A stretch of DNA of 64,000 nucleotides from CAWCUK01 sp963798775 (GTDB taxonomy: Bacteria; Bacteroidota; Ignavibacteria; Ignavibacteriales; Ignavibacteriaceae), in assembly GCA_963798775.1 (NCBI GenBank), contig CAWCUK010000006.1, positions 109,218-173,217 on the forward strand, given 5' to 3'. The stretch's first letter is position 1. Every line of letters starts with the position of its first letter. Made by a program: the position numbers and the translations under genes. The notes beneath the pieces are model-generated. The model saw only the letters and a list, made by a program, of their open reading frames with translations. It was not told the DNA's origin and ran no database searches. Shown here in pieces: positions 54,901 through 62,934 of this stretch.

Positions 54901-55760
54901 AAATTAATTTTGATCTTGTAAAAATTAATCAAGGGGATAATGATAGTTTAATTATTACTTTAGAACTCGCAAATATACCTGACACCTTAAATTTTAGTCA
55001 ATCTTTTGTTTCTGATTACTTTTGGGAATATATGTGGGGAGTAAGATTTAATGCCGATGGTATTAATTCTACCGGCGATAATGGCTGTGAACTTGAAATT
55101 TGTTTACTTCATTATAAGGAAGCCGGAGAACAGCCTTTTCTAGCCGGAATAATAGGTGGCACTATAACGCAAGTTATAAAGTGGGAAGATTATAGCGGCA
55201 ATATAATTTATTCAGATTTTCCGGTACGGATAGATGAAACAAATAAAAATACACTCGTAATGTCGCTGCCTGCGAATTGGAATGAAATAAAAAATATAAA
55301 TGAGAATACAAACTATATTGCTGAAACATATTATTATGCAAGCGACGGGATATTTTGGGATATAACTAATTCTAGCACCGGCGGCAATACGATAACTGAT
55401 TCTAAAGGAGATGTTAAATATAATTTTATAGATATTGTATCAACTTCATGGCAAATTAAAAAACTTGTTGATGTTAAGGAGGATAACTTAATTCCAAAAC
55501 ACTTTTCACTTTTACAAAATTATCCAAATCCATTTAATCCTTCCACTACCATTAGTTTTGATCTTCCCGTAAGAAGTAAAGTTCAACTTAAAATCTTTAA
55601 TATTTTAGGTGAGGAAGTCAAATCTTTAATTAATGAAGAAAAAGATATTGGGCATTATAGCTTTAAATGGGATGCAAGCGGACTCTCAAGCGGTATCTAT
55701 ATCTATCGCTTAGCAGCAGGAACTTTTGTTAGTTCAAAAAAATTAATCCTGTTGAAATAA
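51993..55760 (+). CDS. Large T9SS cargo protein with carboxypeptidase-regulatory-like repeats
   Basis: The 1255-residue protein has a signal peptide (about residues 1-24), a Lys/Glu/Gln-rich helical linker (to residue 130) and a beta-sandwich region. From about residue 345 it has seven or so CarboxypepD_reg/SpaA-like modules opening with I(S/Q)G(x)V or similar (ISGEVKYN, IQGRITDS, FSGSLKDEEGNP, ISGKVVDKLGNP, ISGTVKNR, IIGRVLNISGNP). Four modules end in a W-Y motif (QWYNQ, EWYKS, QWYDK, QWYYH) followed after about 11 residues by an IxV strand. The C terminus is a T9SS sorting domain (NYPNPFNPSTTISF). It is probably a surface stalk or adhesin. No catalytic site was seen. Confidence 0.85.
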   Translation: MKNSSLIFAVFFTLLLSLMANDMSQCQEQPKTNPHKVHYLKKDSVSGKIELLQSPTQEAKKGAGYKINKLQINKELQKLKKISEQHNIYERIYKKQRQAEKEPFLKKEAKAFKLEQIKIFGRNTSFYKAPFVSVPPKYSSFNKPQISNVLINGKPNDTILIHDSYSLTFSFAPNFISAIVNIYLDIDKNGIIDPDDILLSNGLVLDNSEFDEDLTDGSYRVTFTGTSIYSVIKSSLIFEVNDYRSISQAEVTINQKPSDRVILGTISPPLKNMFVFADVSYDGIFAITDSLGKFMLNIEPEQTQASFYLFDVAGVSNGYLIPDTKTVDITEDTTEVSIKLSPATAFIEGYVKDQDGNPINQVIIQASYRDSKITKTDSTGYYKLGVTTGEYYLDLSNVSSEYMQNKNSRSVTITGNNSTVRCNITLIKTNTSISGEVKYNSNGVGGIPIIVYGDSLINFILSSADGSFTMPVYKPNFDATFYNALISVPYGYYVRVPYIPGIQPGATNVNFEIQKIAGGIQGRITDSRTNKPIANAYIYTYGNDYRNTYSNDSGYYRITLFPGDYYLNVTADYYYQFSTDFSISASMITKNVSLNKSGSFSGSLKDEEGNPIIDANILVIDTSGYPVAYGYSDENAEYQVSGLITSKYGAYVTANGYVSQWYNQVYDFEDATFFQVNEGYDTPNINFVLSKGGSISGKVVDKLGNPISEAWVDVYDTLFNEKSYTLTNNSGYYSATGLAAGSYYVRASGSEYLEEWYKSSTSVNEASLINVAFNENITDINFILTLGSTISGTVKNRANVGLKYVNILVFDSTFALINYAYTNDSGYYFVKPLPAKNKLFILAQNYNYSSQWYDKASTADSATPIILMQEENRENVDFVLSNAAVIIGRVLNISGNPVRDALITLEKDDGSYIFYSYSDYQGIYLIPGVPKGDYYASAEDYSYEKQWYYHKTSKNEADLITVTPDDTAKEINFDLVKINQGDNDSLIITLELANIPDTLNFSQSFVSDYFWEYMWGVRFNADGINSTGDNGCELEICLLHYKEAGEQPFLAGIIGGTITQVIKWEDYSGNIIYSDFPVRIDETNKNTLVMSLPANWNEIKNINENTNYIAETYYYASDGIFWDITNSSTGGNTITDSKGDVKYNFIDIVSTSWQIKKLVDVKEDNLIPKHFSLLQNYPNPFNPSTTISFDLPVRSKVQLKIFNILGEEVKSLINEEKDIGHYSFKWDASGLSSGIYIYRLAAGTFVSSKKLILLK

Positions 55761-55881
55761 ATAAGGGTTATAAAGAGAATTCGAGATTGTATTTGCTTTT
55801 TTTATGAGATTTTTCTTGAAAATTCTGTTTCCTAAAAAAATATTTAAGTCGTAGTAATAATAATATTTAGGAGAAGCAATA

Positions 55882-57291
55882 ATGAAAAATTCAGCTTTAA
55901 TGTTATCCTTTATCTTAGTTTTATTCTTAAGCTTAATAGCTAATGCGCGGGATGCTCTTAAAATTCTTCATATCAATGATACTGATTCGTCTCTGAACGC
56001 GCTACGTCCGGCATCTGAAACGCTTGAAGACGGTAATAAATTTGATCTTCAGCCTTCTAACCTACAAATAAAGCTTAAAACAGCCTTCTCCGAAGGAGTA
56101 GGCGGTTTAAGTAATCTTTTATGGAAATCATGCGAATTAGATACGGTTTCAATTTTTGATATAGAAACTGATGTCTTAGGAAATATTTATGTCTGCGGTT
56201 ATTTGGGACAGGGGATATTCAAATCTAACGATCAAGGGAAAACATGGAAGAATGTAAATGCTGGATTGAAAAGTTTACACGTGTTCTCATTGACCTTTAT
56301 CGATACGCCTTCTCCGATAATATATGCCGGTACATCAGACAGCGGTCTATTTAAATCATCCAATATGGGGGAAACTTGGGTTAGTGATGATTTGTCCCAA
56401 TGGGTGAGTTCGATATCTCAAAATAGCGCCGGAGATTTATTTGCCGCGACTATGACCGATGGTATTTATTGTAAATATAAAAATGGAAATTGGCAAAAGG
56501 TTAGTGATGAGTATGTGGGAATGGATGTATACAGTTTATTCATTAACGAATTGGATGATATTATTGTCGGAACCGATTGTCGTATTCTTAAATCGACAGA
56601 TAATGGAAATAGCTGGATAGAAAAATTGAACGCGATAGGAGTTATTTGGGATATAACTTCAAGTTCTTACGGTGATATATATGCGTGTGATGGAGGCGGA
56701 TTTTGGGCCGGAGAAGGGAGAGTTTGTTATTCTGCAGATTTTGGTGAAAATTGGTCTATTCTCTCTATGACTAATCGATCCGCGAATGCGATTATAATTG
56801 TTCCGCCACAAAATATATATGTTGCTACTGATAGCGGTGTTTTTATTTCGTATGATAATGGACTGACCGCGGAGAGAAATTATATAGGATCGGGTTCCTT
56901 AAATGTGTATAAAATTAAAATTGATAATTCCGGCTATATATATGCGGGAACATCTAAAGGAATATATCGAAGTTTATCTACTGTTTCCGCTATTAAACTA
57001 AATGAAACCGCGCCATTAAATTTTTATTTATCACAAAACTATCCCAACCCATTTAATCCTGAAACCAATTTCGAATTTACTATTCCTGAATCTGGATTGG
57101 TGACGCTGAAGATTTATGATGTGCTCGGTAAGGAAGCAGCGGTAGTTGTGAATGCTCAATTATCCGCGGGTACTTATAAATTTAATTGGACTGCCAATGG
57201 CGGAGCAAATAGGCTGGCAAGCGGTGTTTACCTTTATCAATTAAAAGTGGGAAACTTTCTTGAAACAAAGAAATTAATTTTGCTGCGTTAA
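55882..57291 (+). CDS. T9SS cargo beta-propeller (BNR/YCF48-like) protein
   Basis: The 469-residue protein has a signal peptide (residues 1-22). Repeats carry Asp-box-like motifs of sialidase or photosystem-assembly-type propellers (SNDQGKTWKN, SSNMGETWVS, STDNGNSWIE, SADFGENWSI), each followed by IYAG or IYV strands. A T9SS domain (NYPNPFNPETNFEF) closes it. Sialidase catalytic Arg triads are not evident, so a binding role is more likely. Its leader and first ten codons resemble those of the preceding gene. Confidence 0.85.
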   Translation: MKNSALMLSFILVLFLSLIANARDALKILHINDTDSSLNALRPASETLEDGNKFDLQPSNLQIKLKTAFSEGVGGLSNLLWKSCELDTVSIFDIETDVLGNIYVCGYLGQGIFKSNDQGKTWKNVNAGLKSLHVFSLTFIDTPSPIIYAGTSDSGLFKSSNMGETWVSDDLSQWVSSISQNSAGDLFAATMTDGIYCKYKNGNWQKVSDEYVGMDVYSLFINELDDIIVGTDCRILKSTDNGNSWIEKLNAIGVIWDITSSSYGDIYACDGGGFWAGEGRVCYSADFGENWSILSMTNRSANAIIIVPPQNIYVATDSGVFISYDNGLTAERNYIGSGSLNVYKIKIDNSGYIYAGTSKGIYRSLSTVSAIKLNETAPLNFYLSQNYPNPFNPETNFEFTIPESGLVTLKIYDVLGKEAAVVVNAQLSAGTYKFNWTANGGANRLASGVYLYQLKVGNFLETKKLILLR

Positions 57292-57314
57292 TACAATCTC
57301 AAAGGAGATCTTAA

Positions 57315-57404
57315 ATGAAAAAGCAAAATATTTTTTCTCGTGACGGCTCCAATTATCAATTTCAAACGCGTTACGAAAGCGAGAGCTGGGTAGATGTCTT
57401 TTAA
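57315..57404 (+). CDS. Possible 29-residue peptide with strong ribosome site
   Basis: AAAGGAGATC lies six bases before ATG 57315. The frame encodes MKKQNIFSRDGSNYQFQTRY ... and ends at TAA 57404. It has no signal peptide and no recognised family. It could be a micro-gene or the 5' stub of a lost gene, as the following 90 bases contain no frame. Confidence 0.3.
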   Translation: MKKQNIFSRDGSNYQFQTRYESESWVDVF

Positions 57405-57497
57405 ATACGAACTACAGAAAAGTCCGCAATTAAATTTATTCTATGTTGGATTTTTTTGTAGGGAATAAGATTTGAAATGTTATAGGAGATAAACAAT

Positions 57498-57890
57498 ATG
57501 AATTCAATAATATATCTATCAAAGGTTTCTATAATTGTTTTATTTTTTCTTTGTGAATCATGCGATCTTGAAAATTTAACATTTGATACCGTTGTTTCCG
57601 GGAAAGGAACAATTGTAAAAAGTGAACCTTACTTTTTATTAAATGCCGATAACGGCATTCAATATTTTCCAACTAATTTATCCGATGAATTTAAAATTAA
57701 TAATCTTAAAGTTGAATTTAGTGGATATACCCAGAATTCAAAATGGAGTCTTATTAATGAAATCGACTTAACCTTCATAAAAAAATTAAATGAAAATGAA
57801 TTTTCTTCTTTTGACAATATCCTCACATTTTCTTTACTACTTTATGACAAAGGAAGTAGAAAAAAAGATTATTTATTCAGTGTACTTTAA
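57498..57890 (+). CDS. Hypothetical small exported protein
   Basis: The 130-residue frame has a good ribosome site (TAGGAGAT) and a hydrophobic N terminus (VSIIVLFFLCESC) that could be a lipoprotein signal with Cys at 22, although the lipobox (CESC) is not ideal. The rest is a beta-rich domain of about 100 residues (YFLLNADNGIQYFPTNL). No family is recognised. Confidence 0.55.
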   Translation: MNSIIYLSKVSIIVLFFLCESCDLENLTFDTVVSGKGTIVKSEPYFLLNADNGIQYFPTNLSDEFKINNLKVEFSGYTQNSKWSLINEIDLTFIKKLNENEFSSFDNILTFSLLLYDKGSRKKDYLFSVL

Positions 57891-58081
57891 TTGGAAACAA
57901 ATTAAAAATGGAAACTGAAAGTAAAATTATAAACAGCATTCTTAAAAAATTGACTTTTCATAAAAATGAATTTTTTTAATCTGATGCTGAAATAATAATT
58001 GATGACCTTTTTATACATACCTATTACATACTATTTCTCTTGTTGTTTTAAGTTAATATCAGAATTCAAATCGGAGTTTTT

Positions 58082-58339
58082 ATGAAACCCTCAAGGATAA
58101 TTTTCTACATCACTTTTTTATTCTTGCCTTTATTATTTATTGGATGTTTTCCTACCTATCAGGCAAAGATGGCTGATCCGGGTTCTTTAGAAAAAGGGAC
58201 CTATTCGGATATTCAAAGCCCCTTAGCCGAACGGCACTGGATAGGCTCCTTAAAAGATATAATCAAAAGACAATTAAAAAATATTTATAAACTCTATGAT
58301 GCTGAAAATAAAATAGATATTGATTGTATTAAATTATGA
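58082..58339 (+). CDS. Small putative lipoprotein
   Basis: The 85-residue product has a lipoprotein signal with lipobox LFIGC, Cys at residue 22. The mature part is about 63 residues and ends with a basic helix (IIKRQLKNIYKLYDAE). It may be a 3'-truncated gene, because the fold is incomplete and the next 800 bases are degenerate. Function unknown. Confidence 0.5.
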   Translation: MKPSRIIFYITFLFLPLLFIGCFPTYQAKMADPGSLEKGTYSDIQSPLAERHWIGSLKDIIKRQLKNIYKLYDAENKIDIDCIKL

Positions 58340-58598
58340 TAATCTATCTGATTACAACGTTTTACCTACTTCTAAAAGATAAGACTGTCAAGTAATTATT
58401 TTTTGCTGAACATTTACATTTCTTTGATAATCTTCTGCCTGCATTTCCTTAAAATTAATAGTTTGAGTGAATATTTATTATCGAAGAGGCAAGTATATAT
58501 TGTTCCTATCTTATTTCTCCAATTCAAAAATCCGAAATAATATTGGCGGTATAAGGATATTGAATTTATGATCCAAAGAAAACGTTTAATAAGCGCCA

Positions 58599-58646
58599 AT
58601 CATAGAAAGAAAACCAGCTCACCCCGGTGAGATACTGAAAACGTAA
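58599..58646 (+). pseudogene. N-terminal scrap of a HigA antitoxin gene
   Basis: The frame reads IIERKPAHPGEILKT and then stop. It matches the start of the decayed higA at 62610 (KRKQAHPGEILKAEFL) at protein and DNA level (CCCGGTGAGATACTGAAA in both). Nothing further of the antitoxin follows. The surrounding region 58340-59142 holds no intact gene. Confidence 0.65.
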
Positions 58647-58934
58647 AGGTATTGGTTATATAAGAGGCAAGCGACAAACGCGCGAGACTATAGTGACTTT
58701 GTAAGCCGAGAGAAGCGAAAGAGGTGCGCATACAGAACGTATTCAAAGCGCATTCAGAGCGCATTCAGATGATGTGAATTAAGATAGAAAGAATTGTATA
58801 TTTAGGAACATCAACCGATTATCTGAGGCTGATTTTGGTTATCAAATATAGTAGAAATATGGAAATATTCAATAATAATTTAAACTCCGTTGTAATTTTA
58901 ACGGCGGTCGTAGTATTTACACTCCCGTAGGATT

Positions 58935-58973
58935 AGCAAACCGTGCTTACCTTTCTTCGCAAGCACAGTTTGC
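58935..58973. repeat. Hairpin-forming inverted repeat
   Basis: The segment from GCAAACCGTGCTT to AAGCACAGTTTGC folds into two 6-bp stems separated by one mismatch, with a loop of about 13 bases (CTTTCTTCGC region). It lies in the gene-free stretch before the lectin gene's 3' end and has no T run, so it is not a plain terminator. Confidence 0.4.
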
Positions 58974-59142
58974 CACAATGTTTATTAATAGAACTATTTT
59001 GAACATCCCATATTTGATTTATCTAGTTCATAACGGGAAATTGCTTAAGTAGAGGCAGATTGCGTACTAGTTTCCTACCATTACTTTACAAAATGTTAGC
59101 TTTTCGTAGTTCTTGTTTACATTATCTAAATATTTTAACTTA

Positions 59143-62100
59143 TTATATTTTATCATCAATTACCCATTGAGCACTTGCCCAACCGGGTTCAATGTCTGTG
59201 CACTGTAAATGCCCTGATTCAATGTTTAGGTAAGTACCTTTCCACTGATTTTTAATGCGTATCTGATCTGTACCCTCAATTTGTTCCATTTCCCACTTGG
59301 CACTTGCCCAACCGGGCTCTATTTCGGAACACTGAACAGCCAAACCGCCTTCTATATGAAGGTATGTGCCTTTCCAACGGTTTTTGATTCTTACATATGA
59401 AGTCCCTACTATTGGTTCTAAAACCCAATGACTACTCCACGAACCGCCGCCTATTTCGTTTACTGCCAAACCGTTCTCAATGTTTATAAAAGTACCTTTC
59501 CATGCGCTTTTAATATGCAATGGTTTGTTGTATGAAATACTCATCTTTTCCGCGGTATTACTGCCCCATTCTACTTTGTTGCCGGCTGAATAAATTACAA
59601 GGTTGCCATCGTTTAGCAATACCAATCGGTTAACGCCTTTTCCGTATGTGCCGCTAGACCATAGCGATTGTTCACTTGGGTTGTAAACAACCAAATTACC
59701 ATCTGCTTGGAACTTAACTCTAGTGGCATTTTTGTTATAGGTGTTCGACCACCAATATTGAACCGTATTGTATTTACTCAATACCAAATTACCGTCCGAC
59801 TGAAAGTGCAGCTTGTACTTTTTATTAGGCGATACCAAAACAGTTGTATTAGGTATCCACTCTGTAACGGGAGATACTTCTGAAGGGTACTTTGCTTCAT
59901 TCAGTTTCCAATGTGCACTGAGCCAGCCTTTTTCTGCGTACGAGCATTCAATTCCTCCATGTTCTATGTTCAAATAGGTTTCTTTCCAACGATTTCTAAT
60001 TAAGTAGTAATCGGGAGCTTCGTTTACAGGAATTAATTCCCACATAGCACTCTGCCAATCGGGATCTATTTTGCTGCTTTCAAGCTTTCCACTTTCTATA
60101 TTAAGGTAACTACCTTTCCAGTAGCTTTTTATCCGAACAAAACGAGTGCCTTTAATAGGCTCAAACACCCAGCGTGTACTATGTGCTCCGGCAGGATAGT
60201 CGTCGTGTTCTACTGTGCCTCTCTCAATGTGTATATTAGTCGATTTCATACGGTTCTGTATAGTTGAGAACTGGTACGGATCAGTTAACTGTGCGGTTAA
60301 CAAGGTGGTGAATAAGTAATTTCGTTCGTCATCAAACTGTTTTTTGCGTTGATCTATCAACTCACGGAATTGGTTGCCTCCGTTTTCTGCCCACTTTTGC
60401 TGAACAAAATAACCAACATACTCTTTATCTTCGCGAATATTATTCCAGTCGGCATCTATCTTCTTGCCGAGTTCGTCCCATTGTGCCTGTACTATTTCGC
60501 GGCGTAACTGCATAGTTATTTCAGTGGTTTCGCCTTCAATGGCAACCAAATCATCGAGCACCTGATCAAAAAATGTTTGAATTGCGTTTCGCGATGAGGT
60601 TTGGACCTGGTTTGCCAAATCATTTGCACGGTTAGGAATGCAATTACCACGGCAGTATTTTTCGCCACCGTTCAACAAGTGAGTGTGCTGAGCCTTGGTA
60701 GCGCCCAATTTGGCATACTTATTTGCTAAACTGGCACCCTCACCAACTGCAGCCCCTGCAATTTTACCGGCCTTTTTAACACCTTTACCCACAGTGCCTA
60801 CTACAGCCGCCACCTTGGGACCTGCAATATTAATTATCTCCTTCTCAATCCTATCCAATAGGGCTTGAGCCGAAAACTGTCCTTCGATATTAAACGAAAC
60901 ATTCTGCCCTAGTACAGTAAAGTCACAATAGGTTTTCCCACTCATATTCATGCTCATATCTGCACTGGCTTCAAGCATAACCCTCCGAACTTCGAATGTG
61001 TGGAGGAGCTGACCGGAAATAAATTTCAATTTTGGGTCGTTACGGAAACGATTGTCAAAGTAGTCCTTAAAAGCAGCGTTCATGTCGTAGTAGAGGTAAA
61101 AACCGTTTTCCCAGTTGGCGCTAAAGTTTACTTCGGCTTCAATGGCGTCCATAAACTTTGCTTTTCCGGATAAAGCGAATCCTTTTTCAATATTAAATTC
61201 GCCTACTTGACCGCCGTTGGGAGAAAAGCGTATTGCTGCATCGTGTATATAAATATCTTTAGGAAAAAAATCGGGTACTTTCAGCCCAAAGCCATCCCTT
61301 AAAATCCGCGACATATCGTTCATGGTAATTTCATTGCGGTATGCGTATAAAGCAATTTGTTTGTCGGAAGGAGTCATGGCGAGCTGTACGGTAAAATCGA
61401 GCTGGAAAAACTTAGCATGCCCCACATTAAAGCCAAATGCCGAAGGGGCCGGAGCACCTAAAGGCCAATCGAGTGCGGCAGCCACGTCGGTAAATTCCAC
61501 CGAGTTGGGTTTGAGTAATTTGTTCAGTAAAATTGGGTTACTCCAGGTATCGGTCATTGAAATGGCTGACGATATTTCGTTGGACATGAGGTTATACGAA
61601 AACTCGGTAACCGATTGCACATCGGGATCCCATTCGGTAGGTTTCCAGCGGGTTTGCAACGAAACCCCAAAACTTAGTTCAAGCTCACCATCGCCGGCTG
61701 CCCATTCAGCGCCAATGCCAAAGTTTTCAATGGTAAAACGGGTAAAATCGGGTACTATGTTTAACACTATGGGGTTCTCCTCAAAGTCGAGTTCGCCTCC
61801 TAGCGCAAAACTGGTTTTGCTTACTTCTATGCTTATCCCCATGGTGGGGTTTGGAATTTTAAACATCTCAAGCACTGGGCCAAAATTCTTTTTGGTATCA
61901 ATAGTGGCTTCAATAGCAACTCCTTCCTCACTAATTTCAATCTTAACCTCTTGCAAATCCATTTTATCGTAAAGCGCATAACCGGGGAATTCCCTAAGAT
62001 CTTCTTTAGTGGTTTGGATGACTAATTTGAGCGGATTTAAAAAGCCTGCAGCCCTAAATTTTCCGTATTTCCCAAAATCGACGTCGTAATTGTTGTCATT

Positions 62101-62208
62101 AACCTTGGTTACAGATATTTCACCAAAACCTTTAATGCTAATGTTTTTTGTTTCTGAAAATACGGTTACGGATATGAACAATAACAATATTAGAACTTTT
62201 TTCCCCAT
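59143..62208 (-). CDS. Large exported protein with bulb-type lectin domain between two beta-trefoil-like triplets
   Basis: The 1021-residue protein has a signal peptide (about residues 1-18). The first 430 residues are beta-rich and unassigned. A Gly/Ala-rich amphipathic stretch (VAAVVGTVGKGVKKAGKIAG) and a helical region follow. From about residue 653 six units of about 44 residues carry a YLNIExG core and an SAxW end (KGSYLNIESG, KETYLNIEHG, KGTFINIENG, KGTYLHIEGG and others). Three precede and three follow a B-lectin domain (about residues 793-883) with three mannose-box-like motifs (FQSDGNLVLS, FQADGNLVVY, LLNDGNLVIY). No T9SS tag is present. GC content appears higher than that of the neighbours, suggesting transfer. 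Carbohydrate binding is likely; other activity is unknown. Confidence 0.85.
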   Translation of the reverse strand: MGKKVLILLLFISVTVFSETKNISIKGFGEISVTKVNDNNYDVDFGKYGKFRAAGFLNPLKLVIQTTKEDLREFPGYALYDKMDLQEVKIEISEEGVAIEATIDTKKNFGPVLEMFKIPNPTMGISIEVSKTSFALGGELDFEENPIVLNIVPDFTRFTIENFGIGAEWAAGDGELELSFGVSLQTRWKPTEWDPDVQSVTEFSYNLMSNEISSAISMTDTWSNPILLNKLLKPNSVEFTDVAAALDWPLGAPAPSAFGFNVGHAKFFQLDFTVQLAMTPSDKQIALYAYRNEITMNDMSRILRDGFGLKVPDFFPKDIYIHDAAIRFSPNGGQVGEFNIEKGFALSGKAKFMDAIEAEVNFSANWENGFYLYYDMNAAFKDYFDNRFRNDPKLKFISGQLLHTFEVRRVMLEASADMSMNMSGKTYCDFTVLGQNVSFNIEGQFSAQALLDRIEKEIINIAGPKVAAVVGTVGKGVKKAGKIAGAAVGEGASLANKYAKLGATKAQHTHLLNGGEKYCRGNCIPNRANDLANQVQTSSRNAIQTFFDQVLDDLVAIEGETTEITMQLRREIVQAQWDELGKKIDADWNNIREDKEYVGYFVQQKWAENGGNQFRELIDQRKKQFDDERNYLFTTLLTAQLTDPYQFSTIQNRMKSTNIHIERGTVEHDDYPAGAHSTRWVFEPIKGTRFVRIKSYWKGSYLNIESGKLESSKIDPDWQSAMWELIPVNEAPDYYLIRNRWKETYLNIEHGGIECSYAEKGWLSAHWKLNEAKYPSEVSPVTEWIPNTTVLVSPNKKYKLHFQSDGNLVLSKYNTVQYWWSNTYNKNATRVKFQADGNLVVYNPSEQSLWSSGTYGKGVNRLVLLNDGNLVIYSAGNKVEWGSNTAEKMSISYNKPLHIKSAWKGTFINIENGLAVNEIGGGSWSSHWVLEPIVGTSYVRIKNRWKGTYLHIEGGLAVQCSEIEPGWASAKWEMEQIEGTDQIRIKNQWKGTYLNIESGHLQCTDIEPGWASAQWVIDDKI

Positions 62209-62431
62209 GTTGATTCTCCCTTAATTCATTATGATTCTGACTATTTAATTATAGTACAACAATAAATATAACTATTCTTTATTTCCTGTGAAATTCTAAT
62301 GAAAATTAACGGTAAATTTCATGAGGAGTGGCGGATTGCTGAAGGGCTTTAAAAAAATAACCGTACTCTATTTCATTTTTTTGAACAGCTTCCAAAGCTT
62401 GATAAATATACGGTAGGTGTTATATTGTTCT

Positions 62432-62598
62432 ATGATTAAATCTTTTGGCGACAAATATACGGAAGAGTTATACGTTACGGGTAAAAGCGGTAAAATAAAT
62501 CCGGCAAATGCAGTATAAGAATAAATGATCAGTATAGAATTGGATTTAATTTTGATTTAGGGAATTTATATAATTTTGAAATTATAGATTATCATTAG
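62432..62598 (+). pseudogene. higB: HigB toxin gene with internal deletion
   Basis: ATG 62432 opens the HigB N terminus MIKSFGDKYTEELY and stops after 28 codons. Another frame then gives the HigB C terminus IRINDQYRIGFNF and IIDYH, ending at TAG 62598. About 35 central residues of the usual 92-residue RelE-fold toxin are missing, so no active toxin can be made. Confidence 0.75.
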
Positions 62599-62609
62599 GA
62601 GATGAAAAA

Positions 62610-62850
62610 ATGATTAATATAAAAAGAAAACAGGCTCATCCCGGTGAGATACTGAAAGCGGAATTTCTTGATGAGTTCGGACTTACACAGGTTGCACTTG
62701 CCGAAGCGCTAAAATACTACTTTTAGAACAATCAATGAAATTGTAAATAAAAAGAGAAGCCTGAGTCCCGAGATGGTGATTAAATTATCAAAATATTTTG
62801 GAACCATATTTTTTGTATCTATAGCGGCACAAGGAAGTTATATTGTAAAA
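62610..62850 (+). pseudogene. higA: HigA antitoxin gene, frameshifted
   Basis: ATG 62610 gives RKQAHPGEILKAEFLDEFGL and LTQVALAEALK, the start of the HigA helix-turn-helix, then stop at 62724. A shifted frame continues RTINEIVNKKRSLSPEM and VIKLSKYFGT, after which the usual C terminus (FWLNLQ) is lost. It follows higB by 11 bases, the normal higBA order. The module is decayed. Confidence 0.75.
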
Positions 62851-62869
62851 ATCATTCCTAAGAAGTTCC

Positions 62870-62913
62870 TTGATTATCAGACATTAAAAACATATATTGT
62901 TGTACAATTGTAC
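62870..62913 (+). promoter_or_regulatory. Promoter and operator of the PIN-Phd toxin-antitoxin pair
   Basis: TTGATT (62870-62875) and TATATT (62893-62898) are separated by 17 bases. A perfect 12-base palindrome GTACAATTGTAC (62902-62913) would cover the start of transcription, 22 bases before the toxin ATG. Autorepression by the antitoxin-toxin complex is the usual pattern for such modules. Confidence 0.5.
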
Positions 62914-62934
62914 GTAATTATTAAGGGGTTCCTT

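Noticed and set aside
53030..54960. Repeats in the 1255-residue gene as a CRISPR or satellite array
   Set aside because: The periodicity is at protein level (diverged modules of about 90-100 residues); no near-identical DNA repeat with uniform spacers exists. No CRISPR array or cas gene was seen in the window.
58414..58599. Minus-strand 61-codon frame in the degenerate stretch
   Set aside because: It has no ribosome site, no family and a composition expected from AT-rich non-coding DNA.
61322..61972. Plus-strand frame of 216 codons opposite the lectin gene
   Set aside because: It is antisense to the signal-peptide-bearing 1021-residue gene, Ser-rich and without motifs.
62300..62430. Minus-strand frame of about 37 codons (HLPYIYQALEAVQK ... 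ATPHEIYR) upstream of higB
   Set aside because: It looks protein-like but has no start codon or recognisable family; it may be a remnant and cannot be supported as a gene.
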